NCBI GenBank assembly: GCA_000432735.1
Contig: FR887824.1
Span: 1-19,189, forward strand
Direction: 5' to 3'
DNA: 19,189 nucleotides
Origin: Bacteroides sp. CAG:443
GTDB lineage: Bacteria > Bacteroidota > Bacteroidia > Bacteroidales > Bacteroidaceae
The notes under the pieces are model-generated. The model did no database searches, was not told the origin of the DNA, and saw only the letters and a program-made list of their open reading frames with translations. A program made the position numbers and the translations under genes. Below, piece by piece: positions 6,544 through 13,847 of the stretch; the first letter of the stretch is position 1, and every line of letters starts with the position of its first letter.

Positions 6544-6551
6544 TAAATTTG
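6544..6551 (+). promoter_or_regulatory. -7 element for the FemAB-like gene, possibly leaderless
   Basis: TAAATTTG matches the TAnnTTTG element, but no TTTG is present 19-21 bases upstream. Transcription would start near 6558, at or next to the ATG at 6559. The site lies 8 bases beyond the -33 element of the divergent promoter, so the two could interfere. Confidence 0.45.
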
Positions 6552-6558
6552 CGATACC

Positions 6559-7533
6559 ATGGCTATCAGGTTGACTACATACGAACACGCAAAAGACATT
6601 CCCGATTTGCCGGGAACGAATGTCTTTCATTCTACGGAGTTGTTTCGGATATTGGAGCAAACACCCGGGTATCGTCCGGTGTTGCTGGTTGCTTCCGAAG
6701 ATGACAGGCCGATTGGAAAGTTGTTGTGTGTTACACGGCGTAATTTTCGCTTGCTGGGTTTTACGAATAAAACGTATGTTTATGGTACAGGAGAGTATTT
6801 TAAGTCGAAGCACAGCCGGGAGGAAATTTTTGATGAATTGCTGACGTATTTTACACTCCGTTACAAGGAGTCTTCGTTTTTGCTGGAGTTTCGTAATCTG
6901 GAAGAGCCCTTGTTTGGTTACCGGTATTTCCGGAGGAATGGCTATTTCCCAGTACGGTGGTTGCGAGTCCGTAATTCGATACATCATGAACAGCTTGACA
7001 AGTGGATGAGCTCATCTCGTAAACGTCAGATTGCCAGAGGTCTCAAGAATGGAGCTTCTATGGAGATTGCTTCTGATCCAGAAACGGTAAAGGCTTTCTT
7101 CGCAATGCTCAAGAAATATTATTCTGCTAAAATACATCGTTATCTTCCTGATTTCCGCTTTTTTGCATCTTTTGCCGAACAATCTTCTCTTGGGGGGAAG
7201 GGTAAAATCTTTGTTATCTGTCATAAGGAAAAAGTGATAGGGGGATCGGTGTGCCTGTTTTCCGATGATACTGCTTATCTAATGTTTTCGGCAGGAATGC
7301 GCAAGAGTTATCCCTTGCTCTATCCGGGAGTACTTGCTGTGTGGAAGGCGATGATTTATGCCCGGGAACATGGATATGAGCATTTTGAGTTTATTGAAGC
7401 AGGATTGCCTTTCCGGAAATTCAGTTATCGCGATTTTATTTTGCGTTTCGGTGGAAAGCAGTTAAGTACACGTCGCTGGTTTAAAGTAAGGTGGAACTGG
7501 CTGAATCGTCTGCTTATTCGTATTTATGTCTAA
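6559..7533 (+). CDS. FemAB/GNAT-like acyl- or aminoacyl-transferase
   Basis: A 324-residue protein with two GNAT-like halves, as in FemAB and BioF2-like transferases. The first half (about 1-130) is divergent. The second (about 150-310) carries SSRKRQIARGLKNG, a basic segment typical of this group, then KVIGGSVCLFSDDTAYLMFSA and YPLLYPGVLAVWKAMIYA, which match the strand-strand-helix acyl-CoA/donor fold, and EFIEAGLPFRKFSYRDFILRFGG near the end. Proteins of this type transfer amino acids or acyl groups to cell-wall or lipid precursors, or modify other substrates. No signal peptide or membrane segment is present. It is divergently transcribed from the nitroreductase and followed after 17 bases by the aldo/keto reductase, so the two may share a transcript. 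The substrate is unknown. Confidence 0.75.
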   Translation: MAIRLTTYEHAKDIPDLPGTNVFHSTELFRILEQTPGYRPVLLVASEDDRPIGKLLCVTRRNFRLLGFTNKTYVYGTGEYFKSKHSREEIFDELLTYFTLRYKESSFLLEFRNLEEPLFGYRYFRRNGYFPVRWLRVRNSIHHEQLDKWMSSSRKRQIARGLKNGASMEIASDPETVKAFFAMLKKYYSAKIHRYLPDFRFFASFAEQSSLGGKGKIFVICHKEKVIGGSVCLFSDDTAYLMFSAGMRKSYPLLYPGVLAVWKAMIYAREHGYEHFEFIEAGLPFRKFSYRDFILRFGGKQLSTRRWFKVRWNWLNRLLIRIYV

Positions 7534-7550
7534 TCTAAATATATATTGTT

Positions 7551-8555
7551 ATGATTGATCCTGTTTATAGTGCGGCTCCCAACCGTTACGAGAGTGGTAT
7601 GAAATATCGTAGAGCGGGTAAGAGTGGTATTTTGCTTCCTGAAATATCTCTGGGACTTTGGCATAATTTTGGTGATGTGGATACTTTGGCCGATAGTCAG
7701 AAAAAGATACATTATGCATTCGATCGTGGCATTACTTACATCGACCTGGCTAATAATTATGGTCCGTCTTATGGTTCGGCGGAAGAAACATTCGGGCAGA
7801 TTATGAAGAAATCGATGGCTCCCTATCGTGATGAACTGTTTATTTCTACAAAGGCGGGACATGATATGTGGGAAGGTCCTTATGGTATATGGAATTCGCG
7901 TAAGCACCTGATGGCAAGTCTTGACCAGAGCTTGAGGCGGATGAATCTGGATTATGTGGATATCTTTTACAGTCATCGCTACGATCCGGAAACCCCACTG
8001 GAAGAAACGTTGCAGACATTGGTCGATATGGTCCGTCAGGGGAAGGCTTTGTATGTAGGTATCTCAAAATATCCTCGGGAGGCTGCCGCTACGGCCTATC
8101 GTTATCTGGCAGATAACCACGTGCCGTGCCTGCTTTATCAGGGATGCTACAATATGTTTAACCATGAGGTGGAGGAAAAGGGGATTTTGGAACAAGCTTA
8201 TAACGAGGGCAGTGGCTTTGTTGCCTTTTCGCCTTTGGCGCAGGGACTGCTTACGGACCGTTATCTGAATGGTATACCCGAAGATTCTCGTATCGCACGG
8301 GGAGGAAATCTCAAGAAAGAAGCTCTGACGGATGAGGTGCTTCGGAAAATAAAGTCATTGAACGAAGTTGCCTTACGTCGCGAACAGACTTTGGCCGAAA
8401 TGGCGCTGGCTTGGCTGTTGAAGGACCAGATGGTTACATCGGTCATTATTGGTGCCAGTTCGGTAAAACAGATTGACGATAATTTGAAAGCGTTGAATAA
8501 TACTTCTTTCTGTGACGAAGAAATTACTTTGATAGACAGCATTTTAAAATCTTGA
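7551..8555 (+). CDS. Aldo/keto reductase, YghZ / L-glyceraldehyde 3-phosphate reductase type
   Basis: A 334-residue AKR-superfamily TIM-barrel enzyme. The catalytic tetrad is visible: D65 and Y70 in YIDLANNYG, K101 in FISTKAG and H142 in FYSHRYD. The N-terminal YRRAGKSGILLPEISLGLW and the following WHNFGD closely resemble E. coli YghZ, which reduces L-glyceraldehyde 3-phosphate and methylglyoxal with NADPH. The cofactor-binding end is present as VIIGASSVKQIDDNL (about 298-312). Length agrees with the family (about 330-350). It may detoxify reactive aldehydes, although other substrates are possible. It follows the FemAB-like gene closely and is separated from the propionate operon by 225 AT-rich bases. 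Confidence 0.92.
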   Translation: MIDPVYSAAPNRYESGMKYRRAGKSGILLPEISLGLWHNFGDVDTLADSQKKIHYAFDRGITYIDLANNYGPSYGSAEETFGQIMKKSMAPYRDELFISTKAGHDMWEGPYGIWNSRKHLMASLDQSLRRMNLDYVDIFYSHRYDPETPLEETLQTLVDMVRQGKALYVGISKYPREAAATAYRYLADNHVPCLLYQGCYNMFNHEVEEKGILEQAYNEGSGFVAFSPLAQGLLTDRYLNGIPEDSRIARGGNLKKEALTDEVLRKIKSLNEVALRREQTLAEMALAWLLKDQMVTSVIIGASSVKQIDDNLKALNNTSFCDEEITLIDSILKS

Positions 8556-8694
8556 GTAACAGGCTTTGTTGTAGAGAAGGCAGTTTGCAAAAGAGGCTAG
8601 TGGAGAAAATGGAATATTTCTGACAATGGTGATTTGTGTAAAATAAAAAATAAACTAAAAAAAGAGTTTGCAGAGAAAATAAAATAGAGAAATA

Positions 8695-8726
8695 TTTCTT
8701 TATTCTGCACATTTTTGTTTTCTTTG
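8695..8726 (+). promoter_or_regulatory. Weak candidate promoter for the propionate operon
   Basis: TTTC (8695-8698) and TTTCTTTG (8719-8726), 20 bases apart, resemble TTTG and TAnnTTTG with one mismatch each. The start would be near 8732, giving a leader of about 49 bases before the epimerase ATG. It is overlapped by the dyad at 8705-8731. Confidence 0.3.
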
Positions 8727-8731
8727 TGCAG
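8705..8731. promoter_or_regulatory. Perfect 7-bp dyad, candidate operator
   Basis: CTGCACA (8705-8711) and TGTGCAG (8725-8731) are perfect inverted repeats separated by 13 T-rich bases. The right arm overlaps the putative -7 element, the position expected of a repressor site. No T run follows, so a terminator for the upstream gene is less likely. Confidence 0.4.
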
Positions 8732-8780
8732 TTGATATGAACCAACTTTAGATTTTAATACCATTAAAAACAACTTGATT

Positions 8781-9185
8781 ATGAAAATTTCTCACATCGA
8801 ACATTTGGGTATTGCGGTGAAAAGCATCGAAGAAGCCCTTCCTTATTATGAAAATGTACTCGGATTGAAATGTTACAATATAGAAACTGTAGAAGACCAG
8901 AAAGTAAAGACCGCTTTTTTGAAATGTGGTGAAACGAAAATTGAATTGCTGGAACCTACAGGACCGGATAGTACGATTGCCAAATTCATTGAAAACAGAG
9001 GAATGGGAGTTCATCATGTAGCATTTGCGGTGGAGGATGGTGTGGCAAACGCACTAGCCGAAGCAGAAACAAACGGTATTCGTCTGATCGACAAAGCTCC
9101 TCGCAAAGGTGCGGAAGGCTTGAATATAGCGTTTCTTCATCCAAAATCAACGATGGGGGTATTAACCGAACTTTGTGAAAAATAA
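8781..9185 (+). CDS. mce: Methylmalonyl-CoA epimerase
   Basis: A 134-residue member of the vicinal oxygen chelate (glyoxalase) fold that interconverts (R)- and (S)-methylmalonyl-CoA. It begins KISHIEHLGIAVKS and carries GVHHVAFAV and the C-terminal GVLTELCE, all typical of the enzyme. Expected metal ligands are H8, E55 (at the position that is Gln in the Propionibacterium enzyme), H79 and E130. ATG at 8781 is chosen over an in-frame TTG two codons upstream because it gives the standard N terminus. It supplies the (S) isomer to the decarboxylase encoded immediately downstream; the mutase that makes the (R) isomer from succinyl-CoA is not in the window. Confidence 0.96.
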   Translation: MKISHIEHLGIAVKSIEEALPYYENVLGLKCYNIETVEDQKVKTAFLKCGETKIELLEPTGPDSTIAKFIENRGMGVHHVAFAVEDGVANALAEAETNGIRLIDKAPRKGAEGLNIAFLHPKSTMGVLTELCEK

Positions 9186-9371
9186 TAACGGACAATGAAG
9201 GAAATGGTGAGGACATTGGCCGTTTGTTGTCATTCGGTATAGAGAAGTGGCGGAGAATTTTGTAAACATTCATTGAGTGGGTGCAGGATTCTTCGTCACT
9301 TTGTTGCTTTTAAGCGAAAAAATGTCCGCCGTTGGATGTTGTCATTTACTAATTTATAAATTTCTAGTACC

Positions 9372-10925
9372 ATGAGTAACCAACTTGAAAAAGTAAAAGA
9401 GCTTATTGAACTACGTGCCCAGGCACGTTTGGGAGGTGGTGAGAAAGCTATCGAAAAGCAACACGCTAAAGGGAAATATACAGCACGCGAACGTATTGCC
9501 ATGCTGCTCGACGAAGGTAGCTTCGAAGAGATGGATATGTTCGTAAAACATCGTTGCACCAATTTTGGCATGGATAAGAAACATTATCTGGGCGATGGTG
9601 TCGTTACCGGATATGGAACGATTGAAGGACGACTGGTATATGTCTTTGCACAGGATTTTACCGTATCGGCCGGTTCATTGTCGGAAACAATGTCACAGAA
9701 GATTTGTAAGGTGATGGATATGGCCATGAAAATGGGAGCTCCATGTATCGGACTGAATGACTCGGGAGGTGCGCGTATTCAGGAAGGTATCAATGCTTTG
9801 GCTGGATATGCTGAAATCTTCCAGCGTAATATCCTGGCTTCGGGTGTGATACCGCAGATTTCAGGTATCTTTGGTCCGTGTGCCGGAGGTGCGGTATATT
9901 CTCCTGCACTGACAGACTTTACATTGATGATGGAAGGTACTTCGTATATGTTCCTTACAGGTCCGAAGGTGGTAAAGACTGTGACCGGAGAAGATGTTTC
10001 ACAAGAGGACTTGGGAGGTGCAAGCGTGCATTCTACTCGTTCGGGCGTGACTCACTTTACGGCTGCTACCGAGGAAGAGGGACTGGCATTGATTCGTAAG
10101 TTGTTGAGTTATATTCCTCAGAATAACCTGGAAGAACCGCCGTATGTAGACTGCACAGATCCGATCGACCGTTTGGAAGATTCATTGAATGAGATTATTC
10201 CGGATAGCCCGAACAAGGCTTACGATATGTATGAGGTGATTGGAGCGATTGTCGATAACGGAGAGTTCCTCGAAGTACAGCGCGATTTTGCCAAGAATAT
10301 CATTGTGGGTTTTGCACGTTTCAATGGTCAGTCGGTAGGTATCGTGGCCAATCAGCCGAAGTTCCTGGCAGGTGTATTGGATTGTAATTCTTCTCGTAAG
10401 GGCGCACGTTTCGTTCGTTTCTGCGATGCTTTCAATATTCCTATTGTTTCACTGGTGGATGTTCCGGGATTCCTTCCGGGTACGGGACAGGAATACAATG
10501 CGGTTATCTTGCACGGAGCTAAACTGCTTTATGCGTATGGCGAAGCTACTGTACCTAAGGTGACAGTAACACTGCGTAAGTCGTATGGTGGTTCACATAT
10601 TGTGATGAGCTGTAAGCAGTTGCGTGGAGATATGAACTATGCATGGCCGACTGCTGAAATTGCCGTAATGGGTGGAGCGGGAGCAGTAGAAGTACTGTAT
10701 GCCAAGGAAGCAAAAGAAGCTGCCGATCCGAAAGCATTCATGGCCGAGAAAGAAGCTGAATATACCAAACTGTTTGCCAATCCGTACAATGCTGCAAAAT
10801 ATGGCTATATCGACGATGTGATAGAACCGCGTAATACACGCTTCCGTATTATTCGTGCCTTGCAGCAGTTGCAGACCAAGAAACTGACAAATCCGGCTAA
10901 GAAACACGGAAATATTCCATTGTAA
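9372..10925 (+). CDS. mmdA: Carboxyltransferase subunit of methylmalonyl-CoA decarboxylase (propionyl-CoA carboxylase beta-like)
   Basis: A 517-residue biotin-dependent carboxyltransferase with two crotonase-like halves. The N-terminal half contains NDSGGARIQEG and a GPCAGGAVYSPALTDF oxyanion loop. The C-terminal half contains VDVPGFLPGTGQE and the segment KSYGGSHIVMSCKQLRGD, followed by AEIAVMGGAGAVEVLY. Length matches MmdA and PCC beta (about 510-520). It transfers the carboxyl group from (S)-methylmalonyl-CoA to biotin on the carrier protein encoded downstream. Adjacent OadG-, biotin carrier- and OadB-type genes show it works as a sodium-pumping decarboxylase rather than an ATP-driven carboxylase. 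A 186-base gap with no gene separates it from mce. Confidence 0.96.
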   Translation: MSNQLEKVKELIELRAQARLGGGEKAIEKQHAKGKYTARERIAMLLDEGSFEEMDMFVKHRCTNFGMDKKHYLGDGVVTGYGTIEGRLVYVFAQDFTVSAGSLSETMSQKICKVMDMAMKMGAPCIGLNDSGGARIQEGINALAGYAEIFQRNILASGVIPQISGIFGPCAGGAVYSPALTDFTLMMEGTSYMFLTGPKVVKTVTGEDVSQEDLGGASVHSTRSGVTHFTAATEEEGLALIRKLLSYIPQNNLEEPPYVDCTDPIDRLEDSLNEIIPDSPNKAYDMYEVIGAIVDNGEFLEVQRDFAKNIIVGFARFNGQSVGIVANQPKFLAGVLDCNSSRKGARFVRFCDAFNIPIVSLVDVPGFLPGTGQEYNAVILHGAKLLYAYGEATVPKVTVTLRKSYGGSHIVMSCKQLRGDMNYAWPTAEIAVMGGAGAVEVLYAKEAKEAADPKAFMAEKEAEYTKLFANPYNAAKYGYIDDVIEPRNTRFRIIRALQQLQTKKLTNPAKKHGNIPL

Positions 10926-10966
10926 TTCGTGGACTATTCGATTATTAACTTCAATTTAAGAAATCT

Positions 10967-11896
10967 ATGAGAAAAAACAGAATAGGAATATTTCTTTCTC
11001 TGCTGTTACTGGTCGGTTTCACTGCTTGTACAGAAACGAAGTCGAACAGTAAGCTGGTCATCAATGAAGTGCTGGTAGATAACCAGAGTAACTTTCAGGA
11101 TGACTACGGCGTACATAGCGGCTGGATTGAAATATTCAATAGAGCATATAGCACGGCCGATCTTGCCGGATGTTTGCTGAAGGTAAGCAGTGAGCCGGGA
11201 GATACAGCTACATATTTTATTCCGAAAGGGGATGTACTGACCAGCATCAAGCCTCGTCAGCATACACTCTTCTGGGCCGATGGAAATCCCAGACGAGGTA
11301 CTTTCCACACTAATTTTGTCTTAAGCAAGACTAACGCCAACTGGATTGGTTTGTACGATTCCGGTAAGAAATTGCTCGATCAGATAACCGTGCCGGCAGG
11401 TATACTGGCAGCCGACCAGTCGTATGCCCGTGTAGGGGATGCTTCGGAAGAATGGGAAGTGAAAGGAGCCAGTGCAGAGAAGTATGTGACTCCCAGCACA
11501 AACAACCAGACGATAGAAAGTAATCCTAAGATGGATAAGTTCGAACAGCACGATCCGGTAGGTATCGGTATGGCTATTTCGGCTATGAGTGTTGTGTTTT
11601 TAGGACTGATATTGCTTTATATCTGCTTTAAGTTGATTGGTAAAGCGGCTATTAAGTTACGCAAACGTAATGCTATGATTGCGCATAACATTACCGACAA
11701 GCAGGAGGCCAAGGAAAAAGGTTTGGGTGAAGCGCCGGGTGAAGTCATTGCTGCCATTACGATGGCCTTGCATGAAGCTCAGGGAGCCGATCACGATGTA
11801 GAAGAAACCATTTTGACTATCAGTCGTGTGAAACGCAGCTATTCTCCGTGGAGTTCGAAGATTTATACGTTGCGTGAAACTCCACATAAGAAATAA
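10967..11896 (+). CDS. Lipoprotein with lamin-tail domain fused to an OadG-like decarboxylase subunit
   Basis: A 309-residue protein with three parts. Residues 1-21 form a lipoprotein signal ending TAC with Cys21 as lipidation site; the phenylalanine three residues before it is unusual. Residues about 30-165 match the lamin-tail beta-sandwich (VINEVLVDN, SGWIEIFNRA, TADLAGCLL). A single membrane helix lies at about 198-223, followed by basic residues that place the rest in the cytoplasm. The C-terminal part (about 240-309) has the AAITMAL and YSPWSSKIYTLRE motifs of OadG/MmdD-type subunits of sodium-pumping decarboxylases. Ordinary OadG proteins are only about 80-120 residues. The subunit would bridge the cytoplasmic carboxyltransferase and the membrane pump, while the lipid-anchored LTD domain sits in the periplasm. 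The role of that domain is unknown. It lies 41 bases after mmdA. Confidence 0.88.
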   Translation: MRKNRIGIFLSLLLLVGFTACTETKSNSKLVINEVLVDNQSNFQDDYGVHSGWIEIFNRAYSTADLAGCLLKVSSEPGDTATYFIPKGDVLTSIKPRQHTLFWADGNPRRGTFHTNFVLSKTNANWIGLYDSGKKLLDQITVPAGILAADQSYARVGDASEEWEVKGASAEKYVTPSTNNQTIESNPKMDKFEQHDPVGIGMAISAMSVVFLGLILLYICFKLIGKAAIKLRKRNAMIAHNITDKQEAKEKGLGEAPGEVIAAITMALHEAQGADHDVEETILTISRVKRSYSPWSSKIYTLRETPHKK

Positions 11897-11918
11897 TCAT
11901 CTTAATACGTAAAGAACC

Positions 11919-12347
11919 ATGAAAGAATATAGATATAAAATTAACGGAAACTTGTATAAAGTAACCGTGGGAGACATAGAAGACAACAATGTGCGTGTGG
12001 AAGTAAACGGCACGCCTTATACCGTAGAACTAGAGAAGCAGAATAAGCCGAAAATTAAACCGGTAGTACGTACGGCTTCGACTTCTCCAGCCGCTCCTCC
12101 TGCTGCTGTAACCCGTCCGGCAAGTGTAGGAAGCAAGGCCGGCATCAAATCACCGCTGCCGGGAGTTATCCTCGAAATCAAGGTAAAGGAAGGCGATATG
12201 GTGAAACGCGGACAGACATTGCTCATTCTGGAAGCTATGAAGATGGAAAACGATATCAAAGCAGATCGCGATGGTAAAGTTACTTCTATCAAAGTGAGCA
12301 AGGGAGAATCAATTCTTGAAGGTACAGACCTTATAATCATCGAATAA
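11919..12347 (+). CDS. mmdC: Biotin carboxyl carrier protein of the decarboxylase
   Basis: A 142-residue biotin carrier. An N-terminal domain (1-47) of small beta strands is followed by a Pro/Ala-rich flexible linker (about 48-72) and a biotinyl domain (75-142). The biotinylation site is K108 in EAMKMEN. The swinging linker carries carboxybiotin from the carboxyltransferase (9372-10925) to the membrane beta subunit, which is encoded one base downstream. It lies 22 bases after the LTD-OadG gene. Domain order and length match carriers of Bacteroidales and Veillonella decarboxylases. Confidence 0.95.
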   Translation: MKEYRYKINGNLYKVTVGDIEDNNVRVEVNGTPYTVELEKQNKPKIKPVVRTASTSPAAPPAAVTRPASVGSKAGIKSPLPGVILEIKVKEGDMVKRGQTLLILEAMKMENDIKADRDGKVTSIKVSKGESILEGTDLIIIE

Positions 12348-12348
12348 T

Positions 12349-13509
12349 ATGGGAGAGTTTAGTAGTTTCTTACAAAATAACCTGGCAGATTTCTGGACCT
12401 ATACCGGTTTTTATAATGCTACTCCAGGACATCTTATCATGATCCTGATAGGTATTGTGTTCATTTATCTTGCTGTTGCCAAGGAATTCGAGCCGATGTT
12501 GCTGATTCCTATCGGATTCGGTATACTTATCGGTAATATTCCGTTCAATATGGAAGCCGGACTGAAAGTAGGTATCTACGAGGAAGGCTCAGTGCTTAAT
12601 ATCTTGTATCAGGGAGTGACTTCCGGGTGGTATCCGCCGCTTATCTTTTTAGGTATTGGAGCCATGACGGACTTCTCGGCTCTGATTTCGAATCCGAAAC
12701 TGATGCTGATTGGTGCGGCTGCACAGTTTGGTATCTTCGGTGCGTATATGATTGCGCTGGAAATAGGTTTCGATCCGATGCAGGCTGCTGCTATTGGTAT
12801 TATCGGTGGTGCCGATGGCCCGACGGCTATCTTCCTGTCATCGAAGCTGGCACCTAACCTGATGGGAGCAATTGCGGTTTCTGCTTATTCGTATATGGCT
12901 CTTGTGCCTGTGATACAGCCACCTGTCATGCGATTGCTTACAACCAAAAAGGAACGTCTTATCCGTATGAAAGCTCCTCGTGCCGTATCACATACCGAAA
13001 AGGTGATGTTCCCTATCATCGGTCTGTTGCTGACTTGTTTCCTGGTTCCTTCCGGTCTGCCGTTGCTGGGTATGCTGTTCTTCGGTAATCTGCTGAAAGA
13101 AAGTGGTGTGACTCGCCGTCTGGCTGAAACGGCCCGCGGTCCGCTGATTGATACAATTACTATTTTACTGGGACTTACCGTAGGAGCTTCTACTCAGGCA
13201 TCTGAATTCTTGACTTGGGATTCCATTAAGATTTTCATTTTGGGAGCCTTGTCATTCTTCATTGCTACTGCTTCAGGAGTGATTTTCGTTAAGATATTCA
13301 ATCTGGTTTTGAAGAAAGATAATAAGATTAATCCGCTTATCGGTAATGCGGGAGTATCTGCTGTTCCCGACTCGGCACGTATTTCGCAGGTTGTGGGATT
13401 GGAATATGATCCGACCAATTATCTGTTGATGCATGCTATGGGTCCGAATGTAGCCGGAGTAATTGGTTCGGCTGTTGCGGCTGGTATCTTATTGGGATTC
13501 TTGATTTAA
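12349..13509 (+). CDS. mmdB: Sodium-translocating decarboxylase beta subunit
   Basis: A 386-residue integral membrane protein of the OadB/MmdB/GcdB family with about nine or more hydrophobic segments. It decarboxylates carboxybiotin and exports sodium ions. The family signature IGGADGPTAIFLSSKLAP is present at about residues 150-167; its aspartate corresponds to the sodium-binding Asp203 of Klebsiella OadB. The second signature, NAGVSAVPDSARIS (about 332-345), forms the other half of the ion path. It is slightly shorter than Klebsiella OadB (433 residues). The gene begins one base after the biotin carrier stop and closes the operon. Confidence 0.95.
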   Translation: MGEFSSFLQNNLADFWTYTGFYNATPGHLIMILIGIVFIYLAVAKEFEPMLLIPIGFGILIGNIPFNMEAGLKVGIYEEGSVLNILYQGVTSGWYPPLIFLGIGAMTDFSALISNPKLMLIGAAAQFGIFGAYMIALEIGFDPMQAAAIGIIGGADGPTAIFLSSKLAPNLMGAIAVSAYSYMALVPVIQPPVMRLLTTKKERLIRMKAPRAVSHTEKVMFPIIGLLLTCFLVPSGLPLLGMLFFGNLLKESGVTRRLAETARGPLIDTITILLGLTVGASTQASEFLTWDSIKIFILGALSFFIATASGVIFVKIFNLVLKKDNKINPLIGNAGVSAVPDSARISQVVGLEYDPTNYLLMHAMGPNVAGVIGSAVAAGILLGFLI

Positions 13510-13543
13510 AAGAATTTTCATAATACATTTTTAAAGATTATCG

Positions 13544-13586
13544 TTACCCTCTGTCAGACTGTGTGAACAGTTTCGACAGGGGGTAA
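13544..13586 (+). terminator. Long hairpin after the decarboxylase operon, no T tract
   Basis: TTACCCTCTGTC (13544-13555) pairs with GACAGGGGGTAA (13575-13586) with one G-U pair. ACTG/CAGT (13558-13561 with 13568-13571) adds an inner stem. It is followed by ATCG rather than T residues, so it may stabilise the 3' end or need Rho to terminate. Confidence 0.5.
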
Positions 13587-13781
13587 ATCGTATAGACTGA
13601 TGCCTTCCAACGGACGTACTACAGCAGTCGTTTAACCACGGTGTTGTTTGTTTGAATATGAATAAATGTTTTTATATACGTTCTTTTTCTTATAATTTGT
13701 AATTTAATGTGGTAGTTTTCAGTTTTGTATGTGACGAATTGCAATATCTTGAAATTTAGATTGACTTTAAGTCGTCATGCT
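13587..13781. other. AT-rich gap between hairpin and CDF promoter
   Basis: No gene, RNA signature or clear repeat was recognised in this part of the 338-base gap between mmdB and the CDF transporter gene. It contains T-rich tracts around 13665-13700. An open frame extending upstream of the CDF start covers its end but is not needed by the protein family. Confidence 0.5.
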
Positions 13782-13812
13782 TTTGTCGGATTAAAAATAA
13801 GTTGTACTTTCG
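13782..13812 (+). promoter_or_regulatory. Promoter of the cation diffusion facilitator gene
   Basis: TTTG (13782-13785) and TACTTTCG (13805-13812), separated by 19 bases, match the Bacteroidetes consensus with one mismatch in the -7 element. The start would be near 13819, about 29 bases before the ATG at 13848; this also supports that start codon. Confidence 0.6.
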
Positions 13813-13847
13813 TCACCTCATTTTCGAACTTCAATTTTTTGAGGATT

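Noticed and set aside
6541..6987. 148-codon minus-strand frame opposite the FemAB-like gene, and the 7530-7976 minus frame opposite the aldo/keto reductase
   Set aside because: Both are antisense shadows of well-supported genes with no family features of their own.
9186..9371. Search for a riboswitch or promoter between mce and mmdA
   Set aside because: No TTTG/TAnnTTTG pair with correct spacing and no known riboswitch core was seen; distant 7-base complementarity (GGACATT with AATGTCC) is too weak to report.
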